Source of the DNA: Romanomermis culicivorax
Taxonomy: Eukaryota > Nematoda > Enoplea > Mermithida > Mermithidae
DNA: 64,000 bases
Assembly (NCBI GenBank): GCA_963922205.1
Contig: CAWUHX010000173.1
Coordinates: 1 to 64,000 of the forward strand
Direction: 5' to 3'
This document shows positions 1 to 10,087 of the stretch, piece after piece. The translations under genes were made by a program, and so were the position numbers. The notes below the pieces were generated by a model. That model saw nothing but the letters and a program-made list of their open reading frames with translations, was not told the origin of the DNA and ran no database searches. Every line of letters starts with the position of its first letter. Within the stretch, counting starts at the first letter, position 1.

Positions 1-313
1 GAGGAAAAAAAATTGATTTTTTCACGAAAAAAGACCGAAAAAATAGTTCGAAAAATAATAATTTATTTCTTAAAAGACCGAAAAAATGTATTCATGCGCA
101 AAGCGCTGAGAAAATTGACATTTTTGACCATTTTTTGTTCAAAAATTAACATTTTTCAGTATTTTACTGACCAAAAGTATGGGGGTCACTACCGCTACCA
201 TATATTTAGCCATAGGATTGGAAAATCCTGGGGGCGGTTGCCTAATGGCTAGCCATACTGTCGACGATTTCTGGGGGAGGGGGTTTCCATAGCACTTCCC
301 CCCAACATGTTAT
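1..313 (+). mobile_element. Family A foldback element, left end cut by window
   Basis: This is the right part of a poly-G/poly-C foldback element. It matches the copies at 2649-3100 (reversed), 33134-33561 and 53154-53530. Shared landmarks are a GCGCAAAGCGC palindrome near 96, a repeated 'ttgacattttt' stretch, 'tatgggggtc', 'ggaaaatcctggggg' and a terminal G-run followed by a C-run and a decayed acatgt end. Full copies are 377-452 bp, so about a quarter is missing to the left. The open frame at 13-252 is low-complexity repeat and not a gene. Confidence 0.75.
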
Positions 314-483
314 GTACAGCGCATGAAATATTCCAAATTTCTCCAAAGTTTACTGTTTTATGAACCCAGCAGGAACATAGCAGCACGTCATCGGTTCTCC
401 TAATAATGAACAATTAACTACTGCTGAGTGATTTTTAGACTATACGTTGTACATGCAACTTATTCCAAACTAAGATGTGGAAC

Positions 484-750
484 TCATTGGTGTACAGTCC
501 CACGTGTCCGACTAAACAATATATTTTCTTTGAAACGGCAGATGCAGCGAAGACACGGCAAAAGTTCTTGAAAACAGGATTCATCGACAGTATCAGATTG
601 ATTTTCATTCTGAATAAAGTTCATTCGTAGGTCATTTCTAAGAGCTCTGTGTAAAGATTTTCGGTCTGCCTCCAAATTTTCTCTCGTTGCTGGATCTATT
701 ATTTCAAAGTGAATGGACGAGATTATACATATATTCTCATCCTTTCGCAC
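484..750 (-). CDS. Possible exon or gene fragment, unidentified
   Basis: An 88-codon minus-strand frame that reads like real coding sequence: mixed composition, few low-complexity runs and a cysteine pattern (CFQELLPCLRCICRF) near its C-terminus. The stop lies at 484-486. It could be a last exon: just upstream on the minus strand there is a donor-like GTAAGTATG and then an AG about 40 bp later, which would be a very short intron. I do not recognise the family. It is not part of any repeat seen elsewhere in the window. It could equally be a chance frame. Confidence 0.3.
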   Translation of the reverse strand: MRKDENICIISSIHFEIIDPATRENLEADRKSLHRALRNDLRMNFIQNENQSDTVDESCFQELLPCLRCICRFKENILFSRTRGTVHQ

Positions 751-1828
751 CCTTTCACGTCTCGTTGCCCATACTTACACGTTGAATATACCCTACACGT
801 TAAAAACTAATGAAAAAATTCAGAGGCCGCGGAAGTGCACAAAGTTCCGAAAAAAATCGTGCACTAGATGCTTCTTTTTTCCCCAAATGAAAATTTTCTC
901 TCCATACTAATTTTATCGCTCAGCAACAGTTAGCGACGCTTTATTAATGCATCTTAGTGCATGTTGTATAAACAATTCAAAATCTAGTCGTCAAAACTGA
1001 GACAAAAATAAAAATTTATGAATTTCATTCTAAAATCTGCCAGATTAATTTTGACCAAACTATCTCAAACACATATAGTTAGAAGAATTTATTTGATAGA
1101 AATTCGGATAACTGCATTGTTGTCACTTTGAATGAGGGATCTTAAACAATACTTGTCATTTCGTTGCGATGCGAATTGCTAGGAAATTTCTGCAATGTTA
1201 GAGGTGATTTTTTGACCTTTTGGATGGTTCACAGAACTATCGAGCTAATTGTAAACGGCATCATATTGTTCAGATCTGATTTTGAAATTGACTTTTCCAA
1301 TAAGTTGATGCACTTCAGTCTTCAGTGTATCGGATTTGGCTTGTTCTGTAATCTGTTATGCTGATGAACAGTATTTCTAATAGGTTTTATGATTTTTAGG
1401 TCTTGAACTGAGTTCAAGGAAGTTAACATGGGATTGTAATGAAAACTTAACATCACAAATAGCCTTATTCTGAAATATACAGAGTTGATTTAGTTGGTTC
1501 ATTACTATCGGCTTATCACAGACGCATGCTCAATATTTTCATACCGAAAACGTTTTTGAAATATCGTCTACAATCACGAAACAAATGCTGGAAAGTTCCG
1601 ATCCCAGCCAGTATTTTGGTCTAAATTCTAAAAAAACTCTAACTAGCGGATAAGTGTTTTGTGAGTTAAATATTATGACTTTAAGCTTGAGAATAGAACT
1701 AAGTATGTCGTTTGTGCACGATTGCTTCTTGTCGTTGATGTACAAAAGATTTCTAAGAAGGCAGAATTAGTCTAATCCTAGTTTTTCTTCAAGTGGGTAC
1801 GATTTTGTTACGTTTGAATAACTGATTA
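751..1828. other. Intergenic, no feature recognised
   Basis: AT-rich sequence between the possible exon and the fission-factor start codon. The frames at 1164-1364 (+) and 1539-1745 (-) have no recognisable domain or coding bias. The last few hundred bases presumably hold the promoter and 5' UTR of the Mff-like gene; no TATA box or initiator could be assigned. Confidence 0.5.
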
Positions 1829-4120
1829 ATGGATGCCGACGTAATCGGTATGGCGCAGCGGGACGTCGATGTTGAATTTATGTCCAAAGTTGCTCAACAA
1901 ATGAATGTACCTCGCCACATAAGACTCGGCAACGGCGACGTGAAGGTTTCCTCGAATCAAAATTTTGCGCCTTCGTATGTCGATGGCGAAGGTTTTTCCG
2001 CCGCTCAGAATATGGCTGTTCCAAATAGGATATCTATCGCCGGTGAGAACTTTCTCCTTCGCTACGATTTTGCTAAAAATAAGTGTGATGCTGGAAAGAG
2101 TGCAGATGGATTTGGATTTGAAATTTGAAAAAATTATTGTAGGGGCTCTCTGATTTTTTCAATGTCAGCAAATATTTATTACTGATCAGCGAATCTGTAG
2201 CCTAAGCCTTTTAAAAAAACTGGCGTTGTCATTACAGCCGGGCTAATTGACCTAATTTTTCGTTTATGAAAAAATTGTTGATGATAATTTTATCCGCAAC
2301 AGCAAGATCAACGAAAATGTTAAAAAGAACGCGATGAAAGTGCGATAAAAAGAAAAAAAACATGAATACGAAATTATGAACAGAAAAGTTGTGTATAGTG
2401 TATGGTCAAATAGGCATTTTGCTCTTACTATTGACGGAAATTCAATTTATCTAGTTTAGGCCAGCAATCGCAGAATTACGTGAGGTGGTTGGAGCGATAC
2501 GTTTACTATTCAGCTTTTTAGAATCATGTCTTTTAGGAACTGTTAATTTGAGTAGACATAGTGTAAGCAAATGTCGGTTATTTGTAGTCAAAGTTGACAA
2601 AAAAATGTTAAAATCAATCGAAAATTTTGCACGTATTCAACTTCTAGGCATACATGTAATTGGGGGGAAGTGCTATGGAACCCCCCCCCCCCCCCCAGAA
2701 ATCGTCGACCATATGGCTAGCCATTGGGTGACCCCCCCCCCCAGGATTTTCCAATCCTATGGCTAGCCATATGGTAGCCCTAGGGACCCCCCATAGTTTT
2801 AGTCGGAAAAATACTGAAAAATGTCATTTTTTCCATGAAAAATGTCAATTTTTGAACGAAAAATGGTCAAAAAGGTCAATTTTCTTGGCGCTTCGCGCCA
2901 TAAGTACATATTTTATCATTTTTTAGACAAAAATTACAACTTTTTAAACCGTTTTTCGGACATTTTGCATGAAAAAAATCGAATTTTTTTTCCTTCGGGG
3001 ACCCCTCCCCCCAAAATTTTGGGAATTACTGACCCCCGGCCCCAAAAAAGTGCTCCAACCCCCCCCCCCCCCCAGAACTCGGAGCTCCGTTACATGTATG
3101 CTTCTAGGTCCCGATGAAATCAGTCAACCGCCGCCAGAAATACAATTAGAAAATCGAAGTTTATCGCAAATAAGGAATGCTCCGTTTACATTACGCACGC
3201 CACCGTCGACATTGACCGTCCATAACGGCAATTATCGCACGGCAGCCGACGAACTAGAAGCTCGAGTGATAGAAAAACGAGTAAAAAACAGGGAGCGATT
3301 TTTTAGCGGTTCGGATGCTGACACTGAGTAAGTTGTTGAAAATTTTAGAATGAGATCATGAAAAGCGCACAGAATGTTAAATCACTTGCTCTTGTTGAAG
3401 GGCTCCCTGTGTGGCGCCGGAGTTGTACCACCACAGTCAATGTCGGTGTAGGTGTGACTGTAGCCAGTAACTTTTTTTCGAGGGGGCCGCACATTTTTTT
3501 CACTAATTTACTGTAAAATTGACCCTTCTGACTTGACTTTTTCTTAAACAAAAAATCAAAGGTGTAGCCTTTCTTCAACACCTGAAACATTTTGGGACAC
3601 TATGCCCCCCAACACCTCTGCCTACAGGCCTGGGTGTGACCATCCCGACCAGGGCTCAAGAAAAATGGCCGGGTTCGGAATCCGTGGATTGGCATAAATA
3701 TCAACCCTGCGGGTAAAATGTGTCTGAACAATACTCACTGATGCACGTTCGAAGAATGAAGAATACTCTCTGATGCACGTTCAAATTTTGAAACACGAAG
3801 TGATGCGGCTTTATATGCAAAGATATGGCTTTTTCAATTCTTTTGTTTCGGAAAACGCGATATTTCGAAATTTTTCAGTTTGATCCATTTTGGAATTTTA
3901 TAGAATAACCACGCAAAATTCCACTACTATCGGCCCGGCAGGCATTCTGAGCGTCGACCAAAAAGTTTTATTACTAGACAAGCAAGTGACACGATTGAAT
4001 ACTAGGTTGTATCAATTAGAAGACGAACTAGAAACTATTCAGTATTGGCACAAAATTATGATGTGTCTTAGCGTGGGCCTCATAGCCGTGGCGGCTCTGA
4101 AATCTCTATTTAATCGATGA
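1829..4120 (+). CDS. Mitochondrial fission factor (Mff/Tango11-type), three exons
   Basis: Mff proteins are tail-anchored in the mitochondrial and peroxisomal outer membranes and recruit the dynamin GTPase Drp1 for fission. Exons are 1829-2042, 3108-3327 and 3904-4120 (214, 220 and 217 nt), totalling 651 nt or 216 residues plus a stop, with phases 1 and 2 closing exactly. Exon 1 carries two short Mff-type repeats, FMSKVAQQMNVPRHIRLG and MAVPNRISIAG, the Drp1-recruiting part of the family. Exon 2 has the proline-rich middle with LRTPPSTLTV. Exon 3 has a heptad-rich coiled coil (LLLDKQVTRLNTRLYQLEDE) and a C-terminal membrane anchor (IMMCLSVGLIAVAALKSLF) ending NR. An in-frame TGA at 1823-1825 fixes the start at 1829. 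Introns begin GTGAGA and GTAAGT and end TTCTAG and TTATAG. At 216 residues it is at the short end for the family. It looks intact and is the only clearly functional gene here. The family call is confident; orthology is inferred. Confidence 0.87.
2043..3107 (+). other. Intron 1 of the Mff-like gene
   Basis: A 1065-bp intron with donor G|GTGAGA after the first base of a Gly codon and acceptor CTTCTAG|GT completing that codon. Nearly half of it is a family A transposon that ends 8 bp before the exon boundary. The frame at 2485-2766 is repeat sequence read through a C-run. Confidence 0.8.
2641..3108 (-). mobile_element. Family A element inserted in the 3' splice site of intron 1
   Basis: The element occupies 2649-3100 (452 bp), with terminal repeats CATACATGTAA at the left and TTACATGTATG at the right. 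It is flanked by a perfect 8-bp duplication CTTCTAGG at 2641-2648 and 3101-3108. The duplicated 8 bp contain the splice acceptor itself (CTTCTAG|G), so the right copy is now the acceptor used by exon 2. Inside are a GGCGCTTCGCGCC palindrome (2887-2899) and poly-C runs. An 8-bp duplication fits hAT-like transposons. No coding capacity is visible. Confidence 0.85.
3328..3903 (+). other. Intron 2 of the Mff-like gene
   Basis: A 576-bp intron with consensus donor GTAAGT and acceptor TTTTATAG. The alternative upstream AG at 3877-3878 would put exon 3 in the wrong frame, which supports 3904 as the exon start. It carries one small family C insertion. Confidence 0.8.
3451..3640 (-). mobile_element. 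Family C short element in intron 2
   Basis: Repeat sequence at 3459-3632 (174 bp) lies between exact 8-bp copies of GGTGTGAC (3451-3458 and 3633-3640). It shares 'tactgtaaaattgac'-type and 'ggctacaggcctg'-type segments with a copy at 35599-35875 in the opposite orientation. The left terminus appears to lack about 6 bp compared with the right. It is a non-coding hAT-like miniature element by inference from the duplication length. Confidence 0.6.
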
Positions 4121-4308
4121 GTCCATTCACGCGGGAAAAAGCATTTGTTGTCCTTTGACTGTACACGCTTTTTTGTAATTATTATGCCCGTTTTTTTGGA
4201 TTATGTAAAAATATGATCGAATATTTGTTCCCCTTATGTTTTGCGACAAAGACAAATTCTATCGGTTCATTTAGTACCAGACCGTCCAGGAAGTTGGTTG
4301 GGCGTGTC
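4121..4308. other. 3' flank of the Mff-like gene
   Basis: Likely 3' UTR and flank. No AATAAA is seen in these bases; the nearest one is at 4520-4525, inside the next repeat. No gene is seen. Confidence 0.4.
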
Positions 4309-4920
4309 CCCAATACAGGGAAACTTAAAATAGCGAGACTCAAAACAGGAAGTCTCAAAACAGTGATTCTCATTACAGCAAAGTCTCAATACAGCGAAAT
4401 CTCAACACAGCGATTCTTAAAACATCGAAGTCTCAGGACAGTGATTCTCAAAACAGCGAATCTCAATACAGCAAATAGTAAGTTCTATACGTTAGAGTAG
4501 ACGCACAAATCATTTTCATAATAAATATGCAACTTATGTATATTAAACCGTTTTTGCTAGTTGAAAGTCTACATATTTCTAGTTGCATTTGGCCGTCTAA
4601 GATTCGCATGCTTGTGTGCTGCAGTTGAGGCCATGCGCCTGGACGTCTACCCCTCCCAATCTCCATTTTCCATTCGATTCTAAAGATAACTTTTTTGAAA
4701 ATTCGCCATTTTGAGAATCTGTTCTGAGGCTTCGCTGTTTTGAGGATCACTGTTTTGAGACATCGCTCTATTGAGACTTCGCTGTTTTGAGAATCACTGC
4801 ATTGAGACTTCGCCGTATTGAGAATCGTTGTTTCGAGACATCGCTGTTTTGAGACTTTACTGTTTTTAGAGCCGCTGTATTGAGTCTCTCTATTTTGAGT
4901 TTCGCTGGATAGGGTTGGAA
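4309..4920. mobile_element. Inverted-array element, 15-16-bp satellite arms
   Basis: Two arms of a degenerate 15-16-bp tandem unit (about TCTCAAAACAGCGAA) face each other: roughly 4331-4490 reads forward and 4703-4910 reads as the reverse complement. Outside them lie similar ends, CCAATACAGGGAAACTTAAA on the left and the complement of CCAACCCTATCCAGCGAAAC on the right. The whole could fold into one long hairpin. Its core (4500-4700) is non-coding. No clean target duplication is visible, so the class is unknown. The reading frames over it are satellite translations. Confidence 0.65.
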
Positions 4921-5672
4921 CCGATGGTTGGTTTCGATTGGTTTGGTTACCGAGCAAAATCGAGACGGGAAGCCGCAACCGTTACTGCGCTTGTCTCGTG
5001 AAAAGTAGATAAAATGTCATCAAAGTTGATTTTTAAGCTTATTTCAAAGAACTAACTTTTTAGGACGTAGGGTTGGAGATAATATTCATTTTAGTCTATT
5101 ATGCTGGTCAGTTATTCAATTAAATTCACCCCAATAAGAATTTCTACCTATAGTCTGTTTTTTACAAAATGCTTCCAAATAATGAATTCGGAAAGCAAGT
5201 ACTATTTTATATTTTCAGCGTTTTCTGCCAAGCCGTGTGTCATATGGAATTAAAATTTTGTGGACGACACTTAACCGGAGCTTAGAAATTTTTTCAGTAA
5301 AAAATTTTAATGGAAAAGCTTCATGTAGGCGATTTATAAGTCACCAAGTATTTGTGTGATTTTTCATTTTAGTGGCATTTTATAAAAAACAGACTAAAGT
5401 GTTAGGAAGCTCATCTGCTACCAAGCTATATATCCAGGTGAACCTATGTTTTGCGACAAGCATGTGCGACTGAACCTCGACAAAGTAAAGCTATTTTTTG
5501 ATCTTAACCCCATTATCTGAAAATCAAAAGATTTTCGTCAGACACCGATCTGCAGTAGCTCAATAATTTGAGATGGAAATAATATGTATGTAATACTTGT
5601 TTTGGAATGGTAGACACATAGCTCAGATTTGAATTGACTTATCAGAGACAGGGAAAAGTCGTTTAAAGAATA
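4921..5672. other. Intergenic, nothing recognised
   Basis: AT-rich sequence without a coding-like frame or a repeat shared with the rest of the window. Confidence 0.5.
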
Positions 5673-5836
5673 TTAGGGGCCAACAATGCTTCGCCGTATG
5701 GCCCCGAACAGTGCCGTACGGCACGCAAGTTATATCAGCATATACTTATCATTTACGGCATGAAACATAGCAGCCACTCATCAGGCGCCGTACCGCACTG
5801 CATGGTGTCGTACGGCGTAGTATAGTTGACCCCTTA
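5673..5836. mobile_element. PIF/Harbinger-type miniature element
   Basis: A 158-bp element (5676-5833) with long inverted ends, GGGGCCAACAATGCTTCGCC versus the complement of the right end GGGGTCAACTATACTACGCC. It is flanked by a 3-bp TTA duplication (5673-5675 and 5834-5836). TWA duplications are characteristic of PIF/Harbinger. GCCGTACGGC-type palindromes sit inside. It is non-coding. Confidence 0.7.
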
Positions 5837-6090
5837 GTCGTGCGTCAAGAATTTCTCCAATGCTATTGATGGGTGTCCTTTTTCTTATTGGAACTGTCCA
5901 GCGTTTGTGATTTCATGGTGTGCCGGTTTTGTGTTTCATTTGCTTTCCAGCATGCAAGTTTGAAAGTTTGAAACAGTTCGATACTGTATTATAGGAATCA
6001 GAAATAGAGACAAGTATCGCGCGCGCAACTTCTTTTAGTGCACGGGGTATTTTTGGCCTATTTGTGCACAGGGCCGTAAGGAATTTTTTT
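5837..6090. other. Intergenic, nothing recognised
   Basis: No coding-like frame. The minus-strand frame 5913-6176 runs into the neighbouring foldback element and is not supported. Confidence 0.4.
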
Positions 6091-6302
6091 AGGGTGGGCA
6101 TACCTGTAATTGGGGGGGACCCCCCCAACATGGCCAACCATATACCCAACCCCCCACGTTTGGAAAAAATTGGCAAAAAAGTGTATATGTTTTTTTGGCT
6201 TTTTTGAGAAAAATTTCGACTTCTTTCGACCCCCTCCCCTCAAATTTCGGATTTACCCCCCCCCCCCTAACTGGTCGGACCTCTTACAGGTATGAAGGTC
6301 GG
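6091..6302 (+). mobile_element. Family B foldback element
   Basis: The element at 6099-6294 (196 bp) has terminal repeats CATACCTGTAA and TTACAGGTATG, each followed by a G-run or C-run, and a core of 'gaaaaatttcgac' and 'tttggaaaaaattgg'. The flanks AGGGTGGG and AAGGTCGG agree at 6 of 8 positions, fitting a worn 8-bp duplication. The TIR differs from family A (CATACATGTAA) at one base, so A and B are probably related. Proline-rich frames over it are C-run artefacts. Confidence 0.8.
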
Positions 6303-6403
6303 TGGAAGCTTTTACATTCTAAAACACTAGAAGATGAATCTTCATAACAATGAAAATAAATCGGAATCAAACATCGAAATACCTTTGTTTGTTAATCCGG
6401 CAC

Positions 6404-6740
6404 CAGGGTTTTTTTTGTACAGGCATACCTGTACTTGGGGGGGACCCCCCCTCAACTTGGCCAACCCAGTACCCAAAATCGTTTACCCCCCCCCCCAACC
6501 CCCGCCCAGTTTGGAAAAAAATTAAAAAAATTTGCCAAAAAGTGTATAATGTTTTTTGGCCTTTTTTGGGAAAAATTTCGACTTTTTTCTACCCCCCCCC
6601 CCCAACTGGTCGGAGGTCTAACAGGTATGTACAGGCCAGGTTGCAATGTGCAACTTGGTGAAAATTTTTGGTTTGCTCACTCTAAAGCCAATAAATTTGC
6701 TTAATTTGATCGGAAAACCATCCTAAAACTAGTTTTTCTT
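6404..6740 (+). repeat. Family F repeat, split by a family B element
   Basis: It starts CAGGGTTTTTTTTGTACAGG and after the insertion continues with 'caggttgcaatgtgcaac'. The same phrase occurs near 19582 and a related one near 9772. The palindromic phrase GTTGCA..TGTGCAAC marks the family. Its right boundary is not clear. Confidence 0.5.
6416..6635 (+). mobile_element. Family B element nested in family F
   Basis: The element at 6424-6627 is bounded by perfect 8-bp copies of TGTACAGG (6416-6423 and 6628-6635), and removing it restores the family F sequence seen at 19582. This confirms 8 bp as the family B duplication length. The right TIR lacks the final TG, or the TG is shared with the duplication. 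Confidence 0.8.
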
Positions 6741-6873
6741 CAGGGTTGGCAAAAACCAAACTTTTGAAATTTCGAGTTTTTGGTTTTTTAGTGGTTTTTT
6801 TTCTGGTTTAATTTTTTATAATGTTTGGTAAATTAAAATAACTATATGTAAAAAAATGCTGGAAGCTCCCCCC

Positions 6874-7086
6874 CTTACCTGTAAGACCTCTGACCAGTTG
6901 GGGGGGGATAGGAAAAAGTCGAAATTTTTCCCAAAAAAAGGCCAAAAAAACATACACTTTTTGGCAAATTTTTTAAAAATTCTTCCCAACTGGGAGGGTT
7001 GGAGGGGGGGTAAATGATTTTGGGTACTGGGTTGGCCAAGTTGGGGGGTCCCCCCCCAACCCCCCCCCCCCCCAAGTACAGGTATG
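6874..7086 (-). mobile_element. Family B element nested in the hAT-like element
   Basis: A reverse-oriented copy with ends CTTACCTGTAAG and GTACAGGTATG, G-runs near 6900 and 7010, and C-runs near 7052-7073. Its target duplication cannot be resolved because the left flank is a C-run. Confidence 0.7.
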
Positions 7087-7606
7087 CCCCTATCATCTTA
7101 GACTAGTTAGGGAGCCTTAAAATGGCAGCTAGAAGTATTAATCTTATCAGAAGTGTCATTACTTTAGGCTATAGGAAATCGCTATTATAAGCAATAAAAA
7201 TACAGCAATGAGCGGGCACACAAGAAAGAAAGGATGAGTGGAGAACATGTGCGAATTTAAAATTGAACAGAGCATGCGATATTTAAACGGAAAATTCAAG
7301 AAGAAAGAGGAAAAAACAAATAAAGGGAAATATACAATAACTTCATGTACATGAAGTAATCAAAACTCATAACAAATCAACCAAAAAATTGTATCAATGC
7401 ATCACACATATAAATATGCATAGGAAAGCAGAAATGACACAACTTATAAGTATACCGTTTTTGATAAGAGGGTTTCAAATACATATTTTGTGTACGATTT
7501 TTTCTACTTGGTAGCGACTCCTTGTTGACCTAAAGTATGCAGTCATTGATTTGAAAATATTGAACATATAGGGTTCAATCAAGCCTAACAGATCTGAATA
7601 AAATTT

Positions 7607-7802
7607 AATTATTGAGGGATTTTTTTTCCGCACAGTGCGGATTTTTTTGGGGTCGTGCGAAAAATTTTTGTAGAGTTTTGCGCACGGAACGGAAACTTTC
7701 TAACGTTTTTATTGGTTTTTTAACGGTGGTGCGGAAATTTTTCTGGTCGATTTCCGCAGGTTACGGAACGACTGGTGCGGAAAAAGAAAACCCTGATTGT
7801 TG
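7607..7802. mobile_element. Small TIR element (GGGATTTTTTTTCCGCAC) nested in the hAT-like element
   Basis: The element at 7615-7794 (180 bp) begins AGGGATTTTTTTTCCGCAC and ends with GTGCGGAAAAAGAAAACCCT. It contains more TGCGGA motifs. The flanks AATTATTG and GATTGTTG agree at 6 of 8. The reading frame at 7612-7875 crosses it and is not a gene. Confidence 0.55.
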
Positions 7803-8273
7803 TCTCCTTTATACTTTAAAATTTCGAGCTAATAAAATTGTGAATCCTACTGTAACAATAAATTCGGATTATTAAACTCCATCATACTTTATAAAATTTT
7901 GAGGATGATATGGATCAATGAATGTCATCCCATATGGTATGAATAATAGCAAACTGGACTCATGTACTAAATGTGTGCTTGCATGATGGATACATAAAAT
8001 ATCGACTGATTTATATACATCTTTCGTGTACAAAATATATCTTTCGTGTACAAAATATATCGCCTTTTTTCTACGTTTTATTGAAGTCAGTTCAGCTAAA
8101 TTAATTGTTTTGTTGATTTAGATAGACACCAATACATGTATAGAAGATCGACTATTGTGAAAAAGCAGTTTTCCAGTGATTTTAGAAAAAACCAAAAAAA
8201 ACCGAGATTTTCCAATTTTTTGGTTTTTAAAAAAAAAACAAAAAACCAAAGCCTTGCCAACCCTGGTTTTCTT

Positions 8274-8738
8274 GCATTTCATTCGATGCGTGTCGGTTTT
8301 AGGCTTTCAAAACAAAATTTTCTGAGTTTTGGTGAGAAAATGAAAAGATTAATATGGCTAGACTCGAGTAATTTGTTCGGCGCGCAGCGCCTAAATTTTT
8401 TTCTGAATTTTAATATTCCAGAACGCTAGGAAATGAATTTTTCCCGCCTTTATTTCCCAGGCATAAGGTTTGATTTCTCAGTGAATTTAATGAATTTTCA
8501 CAAACTAAAATTCAAAAACTAGGCAAACGAGTAAGAATTTACGTCTTTCCACACCGGCAAGAATTTCTAGCATTGTCTTACACTCAAAATGTTTTAATCA
8601 CTTAAAAGTCAAATTTTCTATGAAGATCACACAATGATTTTGGGAAAATGACCGAGAAAAATGTCAATTTTCGTCAAATTCGTCGAAACACAATACAGGA
8701 TCAATTATTTATCCATGATATGTTGATAATGAAAACCT
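8274..8738. other. Non-coding, contains a GGCGC palindrome
   Basis: No gene is seen. GGCGCGCAGCGCC at 8379-8391 next to 'aaatttttttctgaatttt' resembles the palindrome-bearing interior of family D, so this is probably an old family D fragment. Confidence 0.4.
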
Positions 8739-8964
8739 ATGAGCCCCATACCAGTAAGACCTCCGACCAATTGGGGGGCGGGTGGTCGAAAAAAGTCGAA
8801 ATTTTTCCCAAAAAAAGGCCAAAAAAACATACACTTCTTTGCAAATTTTTTTAATTTTTCCCAAACTGGGAGGGGGGGTTGGTTGATGTTGGGTATAGGG
8901 TTGGCCAAGTTGGAGGGGGGTCCCCTCCAACCCCCCCCCCCCAAAGTACAGGTATGATAAGCAC
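8739..8964 (-). mobile_element. Family B element
   Basis: The reverse-oriented copy at 8747-8956 (210 bp) has ends CATACCAGTAAG and GTACAGGTATG. Flanks ATGAGCCC and ATAAGCAC agree at 6 of 8. Frames on both strands here are repeat translations. Confidence 0.75.
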
Positions 8965-10087
8965 TAACTAGAACGACATTTTCTAACCGTGCGCTTATAA
9001 AAAGGGAATGAGTATTTTAGCCGAAACTCAAATTTTCTCAAATATTGCTTTTTCAAGTAGTTTGTCACTTGAGGAAGCCAACCAGCACGTTTTCAAAGCG
9101 CGCAATGGCCCCTACAGAAAAATCCTACCTACATCAAGAATCGTACCTGGTCCACCAACCTATGGACTTAATGCATGTACCACTACACAATTTCCCATAA
9201 AGTATCAACACTATATTCCTTTAAGACCCTTGATACTATTTGAACTAGAAACTTCATTTGGAAGAGCCTCAACAGCGTTGCGCCCTTCCGGCGCAGCTGC
9301 TGTACCCTAAGCCTAAGCCTGAGGAATATTTTAAAAGAAAACTAAATGTCTACTCACTAATCACAGAAATCGATGAAAATCGAAATTATTAAAATACTAA
9401 ACTCAAATTAGATTTCCAAATTCATTGACTTTCAACAATAAAGGGTAACATTTCCAACATGGTCTGAAAATTTGCATAATATACATAAAATTCTGAAAAT
9501 AGTATATATGTGAATCATATGGCAAAATACCGTGCAGAATTTGAATTGGATGTTCAAATTTTGTCATTTTTTTCCACGCTTATATTCAACCAGTAGTAAT
9601 TAAAAATAACTATTCATGGTATAAACAGTCCCGAAATGAATTTTACCCATGAAGAGTTATAAATTGAAACCCCGTGTGAAGTGCTGAAAAATTTTTATTT
9701 TTTTTTTTTATTTTAGAACAACGAAAATGCATCTCTGGACAGGAAACCCTATGACTTAATCAAAAGAGCAGTCAGGCCTCAAGTTGCACTGTGCAACTTG
9801 GCACTAAATATTTGGTTGCACAGCCTGAGATTTGGTTGCAGTGTGCAGAAAAAATCCTGCCCGGTGCAGTGTTTTTTTTACCAAAAACTTTTTGCCCCAT
9901 TTAAGGAAAACCGCAAAAAGTTTTTCCTCATGAGGAAAAATCAATTTTTTAGTTTCTTTGTTTAAAAATCATTAAAAATCATTTATGATTTGTTTTTCAA
10001 ACGTTTCTCACCAACTTGCATCTTATTCCACCATAAAACCGACGTTTTTTTGCAAAAAGTTTCCAGCTATGATGACCTGCTTATAAA
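8965..10087. other. Non-coding; telomere-like trace and family F fragment
   Basis: The frame at 9008-9310 has no recognisable domain. CCTAAGCCTAAGCCTGAGG at about 9307 is a short TTAGGC-like patch. From 9770 to 9860 there is a family F-like palindrome (GTTGCACTGTGCAAC) and its partner phrases. Nothing else is identified. Confidence 0.4.

Larger units (their letters stand above)
6733..8273. mobile_element. hAT-like element with CAGGGTTGG ends
   Basis: The element at 6741-8265 (1525 bp) has ends CAGGGTTGGCAA and TTGCCAACCCTG. Flanks TTTTTCTT (6733-6740) and GTTTTCTT (8266-8273) agree at 7 of 8. The same TIR and duplication length recur in 43718-45030. Just inside both ends lie repeats of 'ccaaa' and 'tttggtttttt'. 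Two smaller elements sit inside. No transposase frame survives. Confidence 0.7.

Noticed and set aside
3877..3878. TTTTTCAG as the acceptor for exon 3 of the Mff-like gene
   Set aside because: It would put exon 3 out of frame with exon 2; TTATAG at 3898-3903 keeps the frame.
4309..4920. Regularly spaced repeats that could suggest a CRISPR array
   Set aside because: Units are directly adjacent and degenerate with no unique spacers, the arms are inverted, and the genome is eukaryotic.
4463..4978. 171-codon minus-strand frame
   Set aside because: It is a translation of the 15-16-bp inverted satellite, with a repetitive protein (SKVSKQRCLET-like units).
6110..6704. Several overlapping proline-rich open frames on both strands
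   Set aside because: They are translations of C-runs and G-runs in family B. The same frames recur in every copy of the repeat and have no coding bias.
9008..9310. 100-codon plus-strand frame
   Set aside because: No domain, no start context or splice support, and it ends in a telomere-like patch. Probably a chance frame.
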